Assembly (NCBI GenBank): GCA_009763385.1 | Contig: CM019823.1 | Span: 169,166,302-169,230,301, forward strand | DNA: 64,000 bases | Reading direction: 5' to 3' | Origin: Coix lacryma-jobi var. lacryma-jobi | Taxonomy: Eukaryota > Streptophyta > Magnoliopsida > Poales > Poaceae | Translations under genes and position numbers: made by a program | Shown here: one piece after another, positions 41,803 through 54,507 of the stretch | Layout: each line of letters opens with the position of its first letter | Position numbering within the stretch: the first letter of the stretch is position 1 | The notes under the pieces: generated by a model | The model's database searches: none | What the model saw: only the letters and a program-made list of their open reading frames with translations | Told to the model about the DNA's origin: nothing

Positions 41803-44800
41803 ATGACACGTCACTCGATGTACAATGCGGATCGTCGCTCAAAAGAGTTCATTGACGGCGTGCATTATTTTTTAAGAGTGGCCGAGGCAAACAAGCGGAA
41901 TGGTTTTATGTGTTGTCCATGTGCCCTTTGTAATAATTCGAAGGAATATTCTAGCTCAAGGAGTCTTCACTCACACTTGTTCAAGTCGGGTTTCATGCCA
42001 AACTATAGTTGTTGGACGAAGCATGGAGAAACTGGGGTTATGATGGAAGAAGGTGAAGAAGAACAATTGGACCCTGACGATGACATTATTGCTCAATACA
42101 GTGACTTTGGTGATACTGCAATGGGGGAAGGTGAAGAAGAGGCAAGTGCAGAAGACACACTCGCTGAAGATGATGCTCTTGGTGGTGTCATTCGTGATGC
42201 ACAAAGAGATTGTGAAAGTGAAAAGGAGAAGGCTAGTTTGACTGTATGCTAGAGGATCACAGGAATTACAATATCCGTCTGCTGCAAATGGACAAAAAAG
42301 TTGGGTACAACACTTGAGTTGCTACAATGGAAGGCACGGAATGGTGTATCTGACAAGGCATTTGGACAATTATTGAAGATTATAAAACAAAAGATGCTTC
42401 CGAAGCCGAACGAATTGCCCGCCACTACGTACGAAGCAAAACAAGTCGTCTGTCCTTTGGGTTTAGAAATCCAAAAGATACATGCATGTCCTAATGACTG
42501 CATCCTGTACCGTGGCAAGGAATACGAGATTTGGATGAATGCCCTGTATGTAAAGCGTCACGATATAAGATCAGGCGAGATGACCCTGGCGATGTTGAGG
42601 GTGAGAACGTCCCCAGAAGAAAATCTCTGCCAAGGTTACGTGGTACGCTCCTATAACCACGCCTGAAACGTCTGTTCAGAACAAGGACCATGCAAAGTTG
42701 GTGTGCTGGCACAAAGAAGACCGTAAAGTAGACAACATGTTGAGACACCCTGCTGATGGGTCCCAGTGGAGAGCAATAGATAGAGAATTCCTGGAATTTG
42801 CAAAAACGCTAGAAACTTAAGGTTTGGTTTAAGTACGGACGGGATGAATCCTTTTGGGGAACAGAGCAGTAGTCATAGCACGTGGCCTGTTACTCTATGT
42901 ATCTACAAACTTCCTCCATGGCTATGCATGAAGCGGAAGTTCATTATGATGTCAGTGCTCATCCAAGGCCCGAGGCAGCCTGGCAACGACATCGATGTCT
43001 ACCTGAGGCCATTACTTGAGGAACTCCTACTTTTATGGAGTAAATCAGGTGTACGTGTGTGGGATGATTACAAACAGGAACACTTTGACCTGCGAGCATT
43101 GTTGTTCGTAACAATCAATGATTGGTCTGCTCTAAGTAATCTTTCAGGACAGACAACAAGGGATATAATGCATGCACACATTGTTTTGATGACATGGATA
43201 GTATATATTTGAAAAGATGTAGAAAGGTAGTGTACCTTGGACATCGTCGATTTCTTGCTGTTAATCACCAGGTTAGAAAGAAAGGCAAGCATTTTAAAGG
43301 TGAGACAGACCACCGGAGCAAGCCTCGCAACAGAACTAGGGAAGATGTACTTGAGATGATCAAGGATGTGAAAGTAGTCTTTGGAAAGGGGACAGGCAGT
43401 GAACCTGTTCCGAAAGACGCTACGGGACACCACCCATGTGGAAGAAGAAGTCAATATTTTGGGAGCTACCCTATTGGCATGTACTAGAGGTCCGCCACGC
43501 GATCGACGTGATGCACCTGACAAAGAATCTTTGTGTCAACCTTCTAGGATTCATGGGTGTGTATGGGAAGTCTAACGATACACTTGAAGCACGACAAGAC
43601 TTGCAGCGCATGAAAGAACGAGACAACCTACATCCAGAGAAGACAGATGATGAACGCCATTACTTAAGACCTGCTAGCTATACTCTTAGCAATGAAGAGA
43701 AGGAAATCATGTTTGAATGCCTAAACACCATCAAGGTCCCATCTGGATTCTCCTCCAATATAAAGGGAATAATAAATATGCAAGAGAAGAAATTTCTAAA
43801 CTTAAAGTCGCATGACTGCCACGTGCTTATGACGCAATTGCTTCCGGTTGCTTTAAGAGGAATTCTACCTCCACATGTACGTCTGGCCACTGTGAAGCTA
43901 TGTGCATTCCTCAATGCAATTTCTCAGAAGGCAATTAATCCACTAGAACTAGCTACTCTACAGAATGATGTGGTTCAATGTCTTGTGAGCTTTGAGTTGG
44001 TGTTCCCTCCATCCTTCTTTAATATCATGACACACCTCCTAGTTCACCTGGTCAAGGAGATTCATATTCTCGGTCCTGTGTTCCTACACAACATGTTCCC
44101 CTTCGAGAGGTTCATGGAGTACTGAAAAAATATGTTCACCAACGTGCTCGGCCAGAAGGAAGCATCGCCAAGGGCTATGGGACAGAGGAGGTCATTGAGT
44201 TCTGTATTGACTTTATTCCTGACCTTCACCCGATTGGTGTCCTGAATCGCGGCACGAGGGGAGGCTGTGTGGAAGGGGACACTAGAGAAGAAAACATATA
44301 TCGGTACAGAGAACGATTATTTCAATAAAGCGCACTACACAGTTCTTTCAAACGCATCCGTGGTGGATCCATATATCGAGGTACACAAGGAGTTCCTACG
44401 ATCCCAATTTCCTGGGAAGAATGAAGTTTGGATTACACGTGAGCACATGAATACTTTTAGCACTTGGTTGCGAAAGAATGTCTGAATGATAACAATATTG
44501 ATGAGCAACTATATTTGTTGGCTAGGCAACCATCATCGTGGCACATCCTCACGTACAAAGGGTATGAGATAAATGGAACACATTTTTTCACCATTGCCCA
44601 AGATAAAAGAGCACGAACCAAAACAGTGGTGTTCGCGTAGATGCCACAGACCCAACTGGGAAGAGGCAAACATATTATGGCCGCATAGAGGATATTTGAG
44701 AACTAGACTACGCACCTGATTTTAAAGTCCCTTTGTTTCGATGCCAATGGGTCAAGACGACCGGAGCCGGAGTAACAGTTGACAAGGTATGGAATGACAA

Positions 44801-45148
44801 CAGTGGATCTCAACATATTGGATACAAAGATGAACCATTTGTCCTTGCTGCTGATGTGAATCAGGTGTTCGACGTGAAAGACATGTCTACAAAACCCAAG
44901 AGAGAAAAATGATGATAAATCAACCAAGAGCCAAACGCCACATAGTTCTTTCAGGAAGAAGAAACATCATGGAAATTGAGGACAAGTCAGACATGTCAGA
45001 AGATTATGAAAGGGATGACCGAATACCGCCCTTCAGTGTGACTAAAGATCCAAGCATCCTGCTAAATGCTGAGGAGACTCCATGGTTACGACATGATCAT
45101 AACCAAGGGACATACGTCAAGAAGAAGATCACCAGTGTACCCGCTTGA
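41803..45148 (+). pseudogene. TNP2-type CACTA transposase
   Basis: Catalytic transposase of En/Spm elements. Parts in order: a transposase-associated N-terminal domain with a Cys/His zinc-binding pattern (CCPCALCNNS, then SLHSHLFKSGF, 41803-42020), an acidic linker, Transposase_21-like blocks (42301-42660; 42844-43230 with a DMDSIYLKRCRK-type stretch), a DUF4218-like block (43436-44125: VRHAIDVMHLTKNLCVNLLG, LVHLVKEIHILGPVFLHNMF), and a DUF4216-like end (about 44650-44910: VPLFRCQWVKTTGAGVTVDK). The C-terminal tail is in another frame to 45148 (EIEDKSDMSEDYERDDRIPP). At least eight frame changes or stops (for example near 42252, 42670, 42830, 43200, 43440, 44125, 44480). It is inactive as read unless these are sequence errors. 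Confidence 0.88.
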
Positions 45149-45686
45149 TATATAGTTATGCTTTAACTAATATTATGTATTACAATTTTTGTGTAATTAA
45201 TAAATGATTATGGATATGTTTGATTCGTTGATGTCGGTATCGAAATGACTTGATTTATTACATTATAATGATTATGGATAGTCATGGTTAATAATGATTA
45301 TGGATAGTCTTGGTTAATAATGATTACTATACCCGTCTGCTGAATTTGAACAATAAAACATGAATAACCCAAAATTTAACGTTCAGATAATGCAAATTTA
45401 TTTTCCTATCGAGAACCAGTTGTTTCAGATATTTAATTTAACATTACATTTTTGCATTAACAAATATGAATTGTTTATTTACATTATATTTGTTATTATA
45501 AGAACAGAAAAGAATTTATGTTCCAAATTTTGTACTATACAGTAAGGTAAAAGGAAATAAACTGTTTTTTTTAAGAAATTTTAGGCCTAAATTTAATTTA
45601 CTTCAATTAACCAATATTACAACATATTTATATAATGAAAACTTAATACAAAACCCAAATACAGCCAACCCAAAAAACTGGCGGAG
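45149..45686. other. AT-rich spacer in CACTA-3
   Basis: Non-coding, with a short local duplication of ATTATGGATAGTC..TGGTTAATA at about 45270-45330. It is probably 3' UTR of the transposase gene. Confidence 0.5.
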
Positions 45687-45838
45687 AAACGGCTTTTTAG
45701 TCCCGGGCGGTTACCCACCCGGACTAAAGTAGTCCTTTAGTCCCGGGCCGTTGCCAACCCTCCCGGGCGTGCTTACGCCCCTGGACTAAAGGGCTTTTAG
45801 TCCCAGGGTGTGTCACGCCCGGGACTAAAGCCCCCCGC
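45687..45838. repeat. Second palindromic repeat array of CACTA-3
   Basis: Four or so copies of CTTTAGTCCCGGG and its complement, around TTACCCACCCGG, GCTTACGCCC and GTGTCACGCCC cores. It differs from the left array and looks like a repeat and promoter unit for the second gene. After the Sirevirus is removed, it is followed directly by GTATATAGGG (59124). Confidence 0.8.
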
Positions 45839-47354
45839 TGTGAGCATCTAGGCCCCCAGTGGGTTTCGGTGATTGGATGACAACGGTAAATTACTATGAC
45901 TAACGTGTGTTTTGCAGAAACAGTTGAGTTAGGTCATGGTAATGATGATCGTGAGGGCACTATGGTATTCATGCCCCCTTATTGATGGAATTCGTTCGGT
46001 TTTCAAAGGATGGACGATGAAGACGGTGATAGGCTAGTTCTAAGTGTCATTTGGTGAAAACACTTAGAGTAGCATAGGTCTTTGTTTTACTTTGGCCGTA
46101 CTATAAAGAGGGGTTTGAATGGGTAGCTTGACCTAGGTGAGACTTTTGAGTTAGGTGTGATGCACACTTGTTAACCAAAGCCCTAGGTAGCTTAGAAAGG
46201 TCCCTTAGATCATGAGGAAGAAAGTTCGTGAAGGGAGCGTCGCAAACCGAAGTCGTTTTGGACTTCTAATTGCGACCGGACGCTGGTACCCTTGTGATCG
46301 GACGCTGGGCATGCGTCCGGTCAGTAGGGTTTTCTGAGGAGCAGGTCAGGCTCTGACCGGACGCTCTTCAGTGTCTGACCGGACGCACCAGGGAGTGAGT
46401 CCGGTCGTATGCAGAGAGGTTCCAGAGAGGAAAAATGATGACCGGACGCGTCCGGTCAGTGGTGACCGGACGCTCAGAGCGTCCGATCAACGCTTCGTAC
46501 AATTGTCAGGCTGTGCGTCATGTAGCCGTTGGGCACTGACCGGACGCGTCCGGTCACCCCGACAGTGCGTCCGGTCAGTGTGTAAACTGGCTGGACTTAC
46601 CCCTTCGTGCATGTTTTGAGTTGGGGGGTATAAATATGCCTCCCCTCATTCATGCTGTAACTCTTGCTCATTTGAAAAGTTGCCAAACACATTGTGATTC
46701 CAAGTGAGTGCAAGAGGCCTAGTGAGGTTGAGAGATTTGATAATTGAGTGATCAAACACCTCATTAGTGAGTAGAGAGTAGCAAGTGTGCATCCACCCAT
46801 CTCATTAGCCTTGCGTTGGTCAAGTGAGAGTTCTTGCTTGTTACTCTTGGTGATCGGCATCACCTAGACGGCTTGGTGGCGATCGGAGAGCTTGGTGATC
46901 ATCCGGAGGCATTGTGGATGACCCAAGCCAAGTTGTGACCGGTAGCGAGCGATTCACCGGGCCGGAGTGGCGAAGAATCAGCTCGTAGTGAGCACTTGAT
47001 CCTTGCGCGGATCAAGGGGGAGCGATACCCTTGCGCGGGTGCTCCAACGAGGACTAGGGGGTGTGCCGACACCTCGATACCTCCTCGCAAAAAGATCGTC
47101 GTGTCATCTCTACTCTCTTTACTACGCGCATTTACATTTGAGCAATTCAATTCTCGCACTACTTGTTGTTCTTCCATAAGTTGAATTGCCATGCTAGAGT
47201 AGAATTGGCTTAGCGATAGTCTTTTGTGCTATTGATTCTTGTCATTCTCACTTCTAGGCACTAGGGGGTTAATTGGAGCTTGATAGGTTTTTTATTGCAA
47301 GAGTTTTAGAAAAGCCCAATTCACCCCCCCCTCTTGGGCATCTTGATCCTTTCA
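45839..47354 (+). repeat. Sirevirus 5' LTR
   Basis: 1516 bp, starting TGTGAGCATCTAGG and ending GATCCTTTCA. An array of GACCGGACGC and GCGTCCGGTC words lies at 46270-46590. TATAAATA at 46629-46636 is the likely promoter. Differences from the 3' LTR are mostly one-base indels at homopolymers, with about ten substitutions by eye. Confidence 0.94.
46270..46590 (+). promoter_or_regulatory. Palindromic CCGGAC/GTCCGG array upstream of the LTR TATA box
   Basis: A dozen or so copies of GACCGGACGC or its complement GCGTCCGGTC (allowing variants), ending about 40 bp before the TATA box. The 3' LTR has the same at 58036-58345. Such conserved palindromes are described for Sirevirus LTRs. A regulatory role is inferred. 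Confidence 0.75.
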
Positions 47355-47369
47355 ATTGGTATCGGAGCC
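47355..47369 (+). promoter_or_regulatory. Sirevirus primer binding site
   Basis: ATTGGTATCGGAGCC next to the 5' LTR. It matches, with one change, the TGGTATCAGAGC site of copia elements that use initiator methionine tRNA. Confidence 0.85.
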
Positions 47370-47407
47370 TCGTGCTCTCGATTTAGGCTTAACCGCCTAG
47401 AGTTAAG

Positions 47408-49785
47408 ATGTCCGGAGGTGATGGACCACCTCCCATGTTCGAGGGAGACGACTTCCCATATTGGAAAATCCGTATGGAGTCGTACCTAGAAGCGGTTGAT
47501 GTTAAATGCCTCAATGCCGCGATCACCGGCTTTGCCAAGCCCAAAGAAGGCACAAGCCTCACTCCTAATGAGGAGGAAAATGAAAAATGGAATGCAAAAG
47601 CCAAAACATCCTTTTTAGAGGCATTTGCAAGGATGTGTTCAATCGTGTTCGGAACCACAAAAATGCCCATGATCTATGGGAAATATTTGTGCGCTCCATG
47701 AGGGAACCAAGAGTGAGCGTGAGGAGCGTTATCATTTGGTTGTGCAAAAGATGAACTCGTTTGAAATGCTTGCTCATGAAAATGCAAATGAAATGTACTC
47801 ACGCTTGAATGTTCTTGTAGAGGAGCTCAATGGTCTTGGCCTCACACAAATGCAACCATCCGATGTTGTGAGGAAGATCCTATGTGTCCTTCCCATTGAC
47901 AAGTATGGACACATTGTGACCGTGCTACATCAAGGTGATCTTTCCACATCTACACCACCACACAAGTCTTGGGAAGATCAATGCTCATGAGATGTACATG
48001 CACATCACACCAAGTGGTGGCTCTTCCACCGACAAGAAGAAGGACTTGGCCTTCAAAGCAAGCCATGACAAGAAGGGCAAGTCCAAGGCTATTGAGGTGC
48101 ATCATGAGAGCACAAGCGATGATGAAGATGATTCCAACATTGCTCTCATGGTGAAGAAGACCACCAAGATGTTGAAGAAGCTTCACAAGAATGGAGTCAA
48201 CTTTGACTCAAGAAAGAAGAAGTTCTTCACAAGTAGCAAGAGGAGGCCAATCTCCGAAATGGATTGCTACAATTGCGGTGAGCTTGGCCATCTTGCTCAT
48301 CAATGCACCAAGCCCAAGAAAGATAGCTACAAGAACAAGAACAAGGCAAGAAGTATGACTCATCAAGCGAAGATGAGAAGAAGAATGACAAGCCATACAA
48401 GAAGAAGGATGGCAAGAAGAAGCAATACCACAAGAAAGGTGGGAAGGCTTACATTGTTGGTGATTGGCTCACCGACATTGACTCCTCCGGTGGCTCATCA
48501 AATGAAGATAGTGATGATGAGAAGGAGAAGGTGGCCGCTCTAGTCATTGGCTCCTCTACACCACCACCACCACCGCCACCATCATCATCTACACACCTAT
48601 GCCTTATGGCCAAGGGTGACCGGAAGGTACAAAACGATGATGACTCTAGTGATAGTGATAGTGATGGTGAATTTGAGGCTCCCACTTATGATGAACTTGT
48701 CAAATTGCTAAATGACTACTCTAAAATCATAAGAAAGACTAGAGCTAAAAATGAGAAGCTTGTTAATGAAAATGAATCTCTTGTTGAAAAATGTGATCAT
48801 GCTACTCCATGCTAGTGATGAACTAAAAGATGAACTTGCTACTATGTCATCCACTATCAAGGAGCTCAAGTCCTCTAACAAGGAGCTCAAAGCTAAAAAT
48901 GAAAAACTTGATAAGATGCATAGTGACTTTACCACTAGTTATGCCTTGCTAAAGAACAATACACTCAAGTGAAAGTTGACTATGATGCTCTCACCATTTC
49001 TTATGATATGCTTTCACATGAGACACATGATGCTCCTAACCTTGTTGTTAAGTGTGACATAGCAACATCTTGTGAGGACTTGGTTAGTGAGCATGATGAG
49101 CAAAGAGCTAGTGGCAAAGGCAAGAGTGTGGTTGTGGCCGATCACTATGATGATTACATCAAGATCAAGAATGAGAATGCAAAGCTCAAGTTGATCTAGA
49201 GAAGCTTGCAACCACAAAGCAAGTCATTGTTGAGACCCAAGATGATGATATAGCATGACACTTGAGCTTGACATGCTAAAAGAAGAGAACAAGAGATTGA
49301 AGATGGAGAGAGATTACAAGATGACACCATCTCAATAGAGCTCCAACAAGAGAATGACAAGCTCAAGAAGAAAAGAACACCTCACCACCGGATAAGGAAC
49401 TTCACCAAGGGTCAATGTCTTCAAAGTGAGCTTCTCATGAACACCGTCATGAAGACAAATAGAAATGGCATTGGCTTTCTTGAAGAGAAGATGAAGCAAC
49501 GCAAGAGCATCACTAAGCCAAAGAAGAAGAAGATTGGAAGATGCTATGAGTGTGGAAAGGAAGGACACTTTGCTCATGATTGTGAAGACCAAAGCCGCCC
49601 TTTGCTTTCAATGCTCACTACATGCTTAGACAAGATTCTAGTGGCAAAGTGAAGGTTATGTTTATGGGGCCACCTAACAAGAGTAGGCCAAGCAAATTTG
49701 GGTTGCGAAGTCACTAGTTGAGAAGGTTAAGGGACCGCAACAAGTTTGGGTCCCAAAGCTCAAGCTTGATTTCTTGTGTGTGTAG
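47408..49785 (+). pseudogene. Sirevirus gag
   Basis: Starts at ATG 47408 (MSGGDGPPPMFEGDDFPYWK). The capsid-like UBN2-type region runs to about 47980. A basic zone follows, then a zinc knuckle CYNCGELGHLAHQC at about 48265-48306. A long coiled-coil region rich in Lys, Glu and Asn (48620-49440) separates it from a second zinc knuckle, CYECGKEGHFAHDC, at about 49543-49584. At least seven frame changes (near 47690, 47960, 48360, 48530, 48800, 48970, 49200) break it. Confidence 0.85.
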
Positions 49786-50106
49786 GTGAACTACAAGACC
49801 GGTGGATCACATTGGGTAATTGATAGTGGATGCACACAACATATGACCGGAGATCCCCGGATGTTCACCTCACTAGAAGAGAATGTCGATGACCAAGAAA
49901 AGATAACATTTGGTGACAACTCAAAGGGCAATGTCAAAGGATTGGGCAAAGTGGCTATATCAAACGATCATACCATCTCCAATGTGCTTCTAGTTGCATC
50001 ATTAAGCTTCAACTTGCTATCCGTTGGGCAACTATGTGATCTTGGCTTTCAATGCTTGTTCACCGACAAGGAAGTGGTTGTAACCAAGAAGATGATACAC
50101 AAGTGA
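49786..50106 (+). CDS. Sirevirus protease
   Basis: An open frame with the retropepsin active-site motif WVIDSGCTQHMTG (DSG) near 49810-49850, then the copia-typical LLSVGQLCDLGFQC and a link into the GAG-pre-integrase region. It joins integrase by a frame change at about 50095. Confidence 0.85.
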   Translation: MNYKTGGSHWVIDSGCTQHMTGDPRMFTSLEENVDDQEKITFGDNSKGNVKGLGKVAISNDHTISNVLLVASLSFNLLSVGQLCDLGFQCLFTDKEVVVTKKMIHK

Positions 50107-51110
50107 TATTCAAAGGCTTTAGATACAACAATCTCTATCTAGTGGATTTCACCTCCGAAGATGCCAACTTGAAGACATGTTTGTTCACTAAGCAATCCCT
50201 TGGTTGGCTTTGGCATAGAAGATTAGCACATGTTGGAATGAACACTCTCAACAAGCTATTGAAGAAGGATTTGGTTAGGGGCTTGAAGGATGTCAAATTT
50301 GAGAAGGACAAATTGTGTAGTGCATGTCAAGCCGGCAAGCAAGTTGCAAATACACATCCAACCAAAGCCTTTGTGTCAACATCAAGAGAGTTAGAGCTAC
50401 TTCACATGGATCTATTTGGACCAACAACATATGCTAGCTTGGGTGGAAATCTCTATTGTCTAGTGATTGTTGATGACTACTCTAGATACACTTGGGTATT
50501 CTTTCTTCATGACAAATCCGAAGCAACCCCTTCATTCAAGAAGTTTGCCAAGAGAGCTCAAAATGATTTGATGTGAAGATCAAAAAGATTAGAAGTGACA
50601 ACGGAAAGGAGTTTGACAACACCCATATTGAGGAATATTGTGATGAAGTTGGGATCAAGCATGAAGTGTCCGCAACCTACACACCACAACAAAATGGGGT
50701 AGTTGAGAGGAAGAACCGGACTCTAATCACCCTAGCAAGGACAATGCTAGACGAGTATTCTACACCTGAGGATTTTGGGTGGCGAAGCAATCAACACCGC
50801 TTGCTATGCATCAAACCAACGATTGTTCCCCATCGTCTACTTGGCAAGACCCCCTATGAGCTACTCAACAACAAGAAGCGGATGTATCCTTCTTAGAGTG
50901 TTTGGGTGCAAATGTACATCTACAAGAAGCGCCAACACCTAGGAAGTTTCAACGCCGATGTGATATTGGTTTTCTTGTTGGTTACTCATTGAAGTCCAAA
51001 GCATATCGAGTATTCAACCATGCCACCGGGATGGTAGAAGAAACATATGATGTGGAATTCGATGAATTAATGGCTCTCAAGGAGAGCATGAGAATCTTGA
51101 TGATGTAGGT
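50107..51110 (+). pseudogene. Sirevirus integrase
   Basis: GAG-pre-integrase zinc region LWHRRLAHVGMNTLNKLL then LCSACQAGK (50205-50340, HHCC). The catalytic core has D in LLHMDLFGPTT, D in IRSDNGKEF and E in PQQNGVVERKNRT, with a frame change near 50574 between the first and second. A further break near 50770-50900 precedes the C-terminal part (RKFQRRCDIGFLVGYSLKSK). All three catalytic residues are present but not in one frame. Confidence 0.85.
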
Positions 51111-52999
51111 GATGAACCATTGAGGGAAGCAATGAAGAACATGCCGGTTGGAGCCATCAAGCCTAAAGATGATGATGATGTGGCAAGTCATTGACAACCA
51201 TCCTCATCCAATGTACCACTTGATGATGACAAAGATGGGAGGGATCCAAATGAAGATACTCATGTCTCCCATGATCAAATGGTGGTACAAGCTCAAGATG
51301 TGGTGCTCCACAAGCGGCCCCTCAAGTGGTTGATCGAAGGACTACTCCTCTACTACAAGCTCATCCTCAAGATCTCATCATAGGGAGTCCAACAAGGGGT
51401 GTAATGACTCGATCTCAAAAACTTGCTTTATTTATTGAACATCACTCCTTGTGTCTCTTGTTGAGCCTACCATTGTAGATGAAGCTCTAGGTGATCCGGA
51501 TTGGGTGAATGCTATGCATGAAGAATTAAACAACTTCACCCGCAACCAAGTTTGGACACTTGAAGAGCGACCTAAAGGCGCAAGAGTCATTGGAACAAAA
51601 TGGGTGTTTAGGAACAAGCAAGATGATCAAGGCAAGTTGTTAGAAACAAGGCAAGGCTAGTGGCAAAGGGGTTCTCTCAAGTTGAAGGCTTGGATTTGGA
51701 GAGACCTTTGCACCGGTTGCAAGACTCGAAGCCATTCGTATCCTCCTTGCATATGCATCACATCATGACATTAAATTATATCAAATGGATGTGAAAAGTG
51801 CATTTTTAAATGGCTTCATAAATGAACTAGTCTATGTTGATCAACCTCCCGGGTTTGAAGACCCTAGATATCCTAATCATGTTTATAGGTTGTCCAAGGC
51901 GCTATATGGGCTCAAGCAAGCCCCTAGAGCATGGTACGAGCGCCTCCGGGACTTCCTCATTGAGAAGGGCTTCACCATTGGGAAGGTTGACACCACACTA
52001 TTCACCAAGAAGCTTGATGGAGAGATCTTCATTTGTCAAGTCTACGTGATGATATCATCTTCGGGTCAACAAATGAAGCCTATTGCAAGGAATTTGGTGA
52101 CTTGATGTCGAAAGAGTTCGAGATGTCTATGATTGGCGAGCTCACATTCTTCCTAGGCTTTCAAGTCAAGCAATTGAAGGAGGGGACTTTTATATCTCAA
52201 GAGAAGTACACAAAGACCTCCTCAAGCGCTTCAACATGGATGATTGCAAGCCTATCAAGACTCCAATGCCAACCAACGGACACCTCGACCTAGATGTGGG
52301 AGGTAACCCGGTTGACCAAACTCTCTACCGCTCTATGATTGGTAGCTTGTTATATTTGACCGCATCTAGGCCCGACATCATGTTTAGTGTGTGCATGTGT
52401 GCTCGCTTTCAAGCCGATCCTAGGGAATCACATCTCATAGCGGTGAAGAGAATCCTTAGGTACCTAAAGCACACCCCAAGCATTGGCCTTTGGTATCCCA
52501 AAGGAGCTAACTTCCAACTCGTTGGGTATTCCGATTCGGATTACGCGGGTTGCAAAATTGATAGAAAAAGCACATCCGGAGGGTGCCATTTGCTTGGGAG
52601 ATCACTAGTGTCATGGAGTTCGAAGAAGCAAAATAGTGTGGCCTGTCTACCGCCGAGGCGGAATACATAGCCGCTGGTGCTTGTTGTGCACAAATCCTTT
52701 ACATGAAACAAACCCTTTTAGACTATGGTGTAGTCCTAGAAAGGGTACCTTTGTTGTGTGACAATGAGAGCGCGGTTAAGCTTGCTAACAACCCGGTTCA
52801 ACACTCTCGCACAAAGCACATAGATATTCGCCATCACTTCCTTAGAGATCATGTTTCCAAGAAAGATATATCCTTAGAGGGAGTTAGAACCGAAGATCAA
52901 TTGGCGGATATCTTCACAAAACCCCTAGATGAGAACACCCTTTGTAGATTGCGAAGTGAGCTTAATGTGCTTGATCTAAGTAACTTTGTCAAAAGGTGA
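51111..52999 (+). pseudogene. Sirevirus reverse transcriptase and RNase H
   Basis: RT begins near 51451 (DPDWVNAMHEELNNFTRNQV, then GTKWVFRNKQDD), continues with QMDVKSAFLNGFINELVYVD and LSKALYGLKQAPRAWYERLR (51780-51945), and the YVDD region is split by a frame change at about 52045. SMIGSLLYLTASRPDIMFSV and the RNase H motifs (YSDSDYAGCKIDRKSTSG; LCDNESAVKLANNPVQHSRT; DIRHHFLRDHV) follow to the stop at 52999. At least five frame changes. Confidence 0.88.
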
Positions 53000-54507
53000 A
53001 AGGGGGTTGTCTTTGCATTGCATTGTATCATATGCCATGTTTAAATTACGCTATGCACATAGGCTTGTCAGACGTGGTTAAGATAACCGCCCTAAAAAGC
53101 GTGTGAAGAAGCTTACCCATGAGCAAACTTGACAAGCAACCTAGATTCAAGTTCCGTATTGCATTGCATATGCATGTTGTTGCTTTGTCGTTCTTTTTCG
53201 GTTAAGCTTTGAGCAACCGCTGTGTTCGTCCGCGCTAGGGGGAGCATTTGAGGCTCCAATTGGTTAAGACCCCTAGTTTTGGTGGCCACATGTTGTCTCC
53301 TTGGAGTTTTATCGCCTATTTTATCTAGAAAACTACTTTAGCCTATGGCAAAATATTTAAATTTTTTTTAGGGTTTGAGAGAGGTCACTCCTCTAGGTTC
53401 CAACTTGTGTTTATTGCTTCTTATTTGAGTTGGACCTTGGTTGGGAGAAGTCGGCGCAAAAAATCGAGTCAAAACAGGGTTTTCCCTGTGACCGGACGCA
53501 GCGACCGGACTCACGCGGTGCGTCCGGTCAGTGCAGAGCGCGCGCAAGTGAACAGTATCTTCGGCGCGTCCGGTCAGGAATTTGATCGTGCGTCCGGTCC
53601 ATTGCCAGCGGTTGACCGGACGCTGGGTGAGTCCGGTCATGTCTGATCGGACGCGTCCGGTCGAGCAAATCCCGTTGCGGGAGCTCTCGTGTTGGACCGG
53701 ACGCTGGGCGGGTCGCTGCGTGTCCGGTCGCCTTGCGGTGCGTCCGGCGCAACTTATCGTCGAGCGGAATAAACCTATCTAACCGACATGTGGGCCACCA
53801 CCACTCGGTCTTCGTCTCCGTCCACGCCCCGTCACCCGTGCCCTAACCCCCGCGCCGCCGGCCGCCGTTTCCACCTCCACCTCGCCGGCGCCACCCCGTC
53901 CACTGCGCCCGCACCGTCGAGCCTCCTCGGCGTCGTGCTTGCCCCCGCGCGCGCACCCGCACCGCCCCGCCGTGCCCGCGCCCGCCCCCCCATCGCCGCG
54001 ACCGAGCGCCGCTCGCCGTGCCCACGTCCACGGGCCTCCTCCCGTCGCGGAGCTCTCCACCAAGTCTTCCTCTTCTCCGGCGTCCTCCCTCGGCCAGCAG
54101 ACCCCCTCCCCATTCTTCCGGCGAGAGGTAGTGGTGCTCGCTCGTGTCGGCCGCTCTCCTCGCTTCGTCCGTTCGTCGCGTCGTGTCAGGTAGCAAAGCC
54201 GTGCCTTCTGTCTCTCTTTCCTTGTGCTTTGCTTCCGATAGGCTTCTTTTCTCTAGCTTATATGCTTATGTATATCCCTATCTATCTGTTGCAGCGAGTC
54301 GGGACCGTTTCAGTGAGCAGTGTCACAGTGACCGCTAAATCCGGGGCCAAGCTCGCGGATACGGAACGAGGCCAAGCCTCTGAGGTTCAGTCCAGCCTCT
54401 CTTGTGTCAGTGGCAGTGGTACTCAGTGGCAGTGAGTCTCGTCAGTGGCCGTGGTTTTCAGTGGCAGCGCTTCTCAGTCAGTTGCAGTGGTTCTGTTCTT
54501 GTAGCAA
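53000..54507 (+). other. Spacer between pol and envelope-like region, with palindromic array
   Basis: 53237-53244 carries a polypurine-tract-like AGGGGGAG. 53490-53735 carries an array of GACCGGACGC/GCGTCCGGTC words like those of the LTRs. 53790-54150 is GC-rich with proline/alanine/arginine low-complexity frames on both strands that I do not accept as genes. It may hold leader exon or intron of the downstream region. Confidence 0.6.

Noticed and set aside
45687..45838. Right end of a separate CACTA element
   Set aside because: Subterminal-type repeats are present, but no CTAGTG/CACTA terminus or 3-bp duplication is visible; kept as an internal array, with the alternative noted.
53788..54435. 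Pro/Ala/Arg-rich frame in the Sirevirus spacer, and its minus-strand counterparts
   Set aside because: Low complexity, open on both strands, no motif; may be leader sequence of the downstream region.
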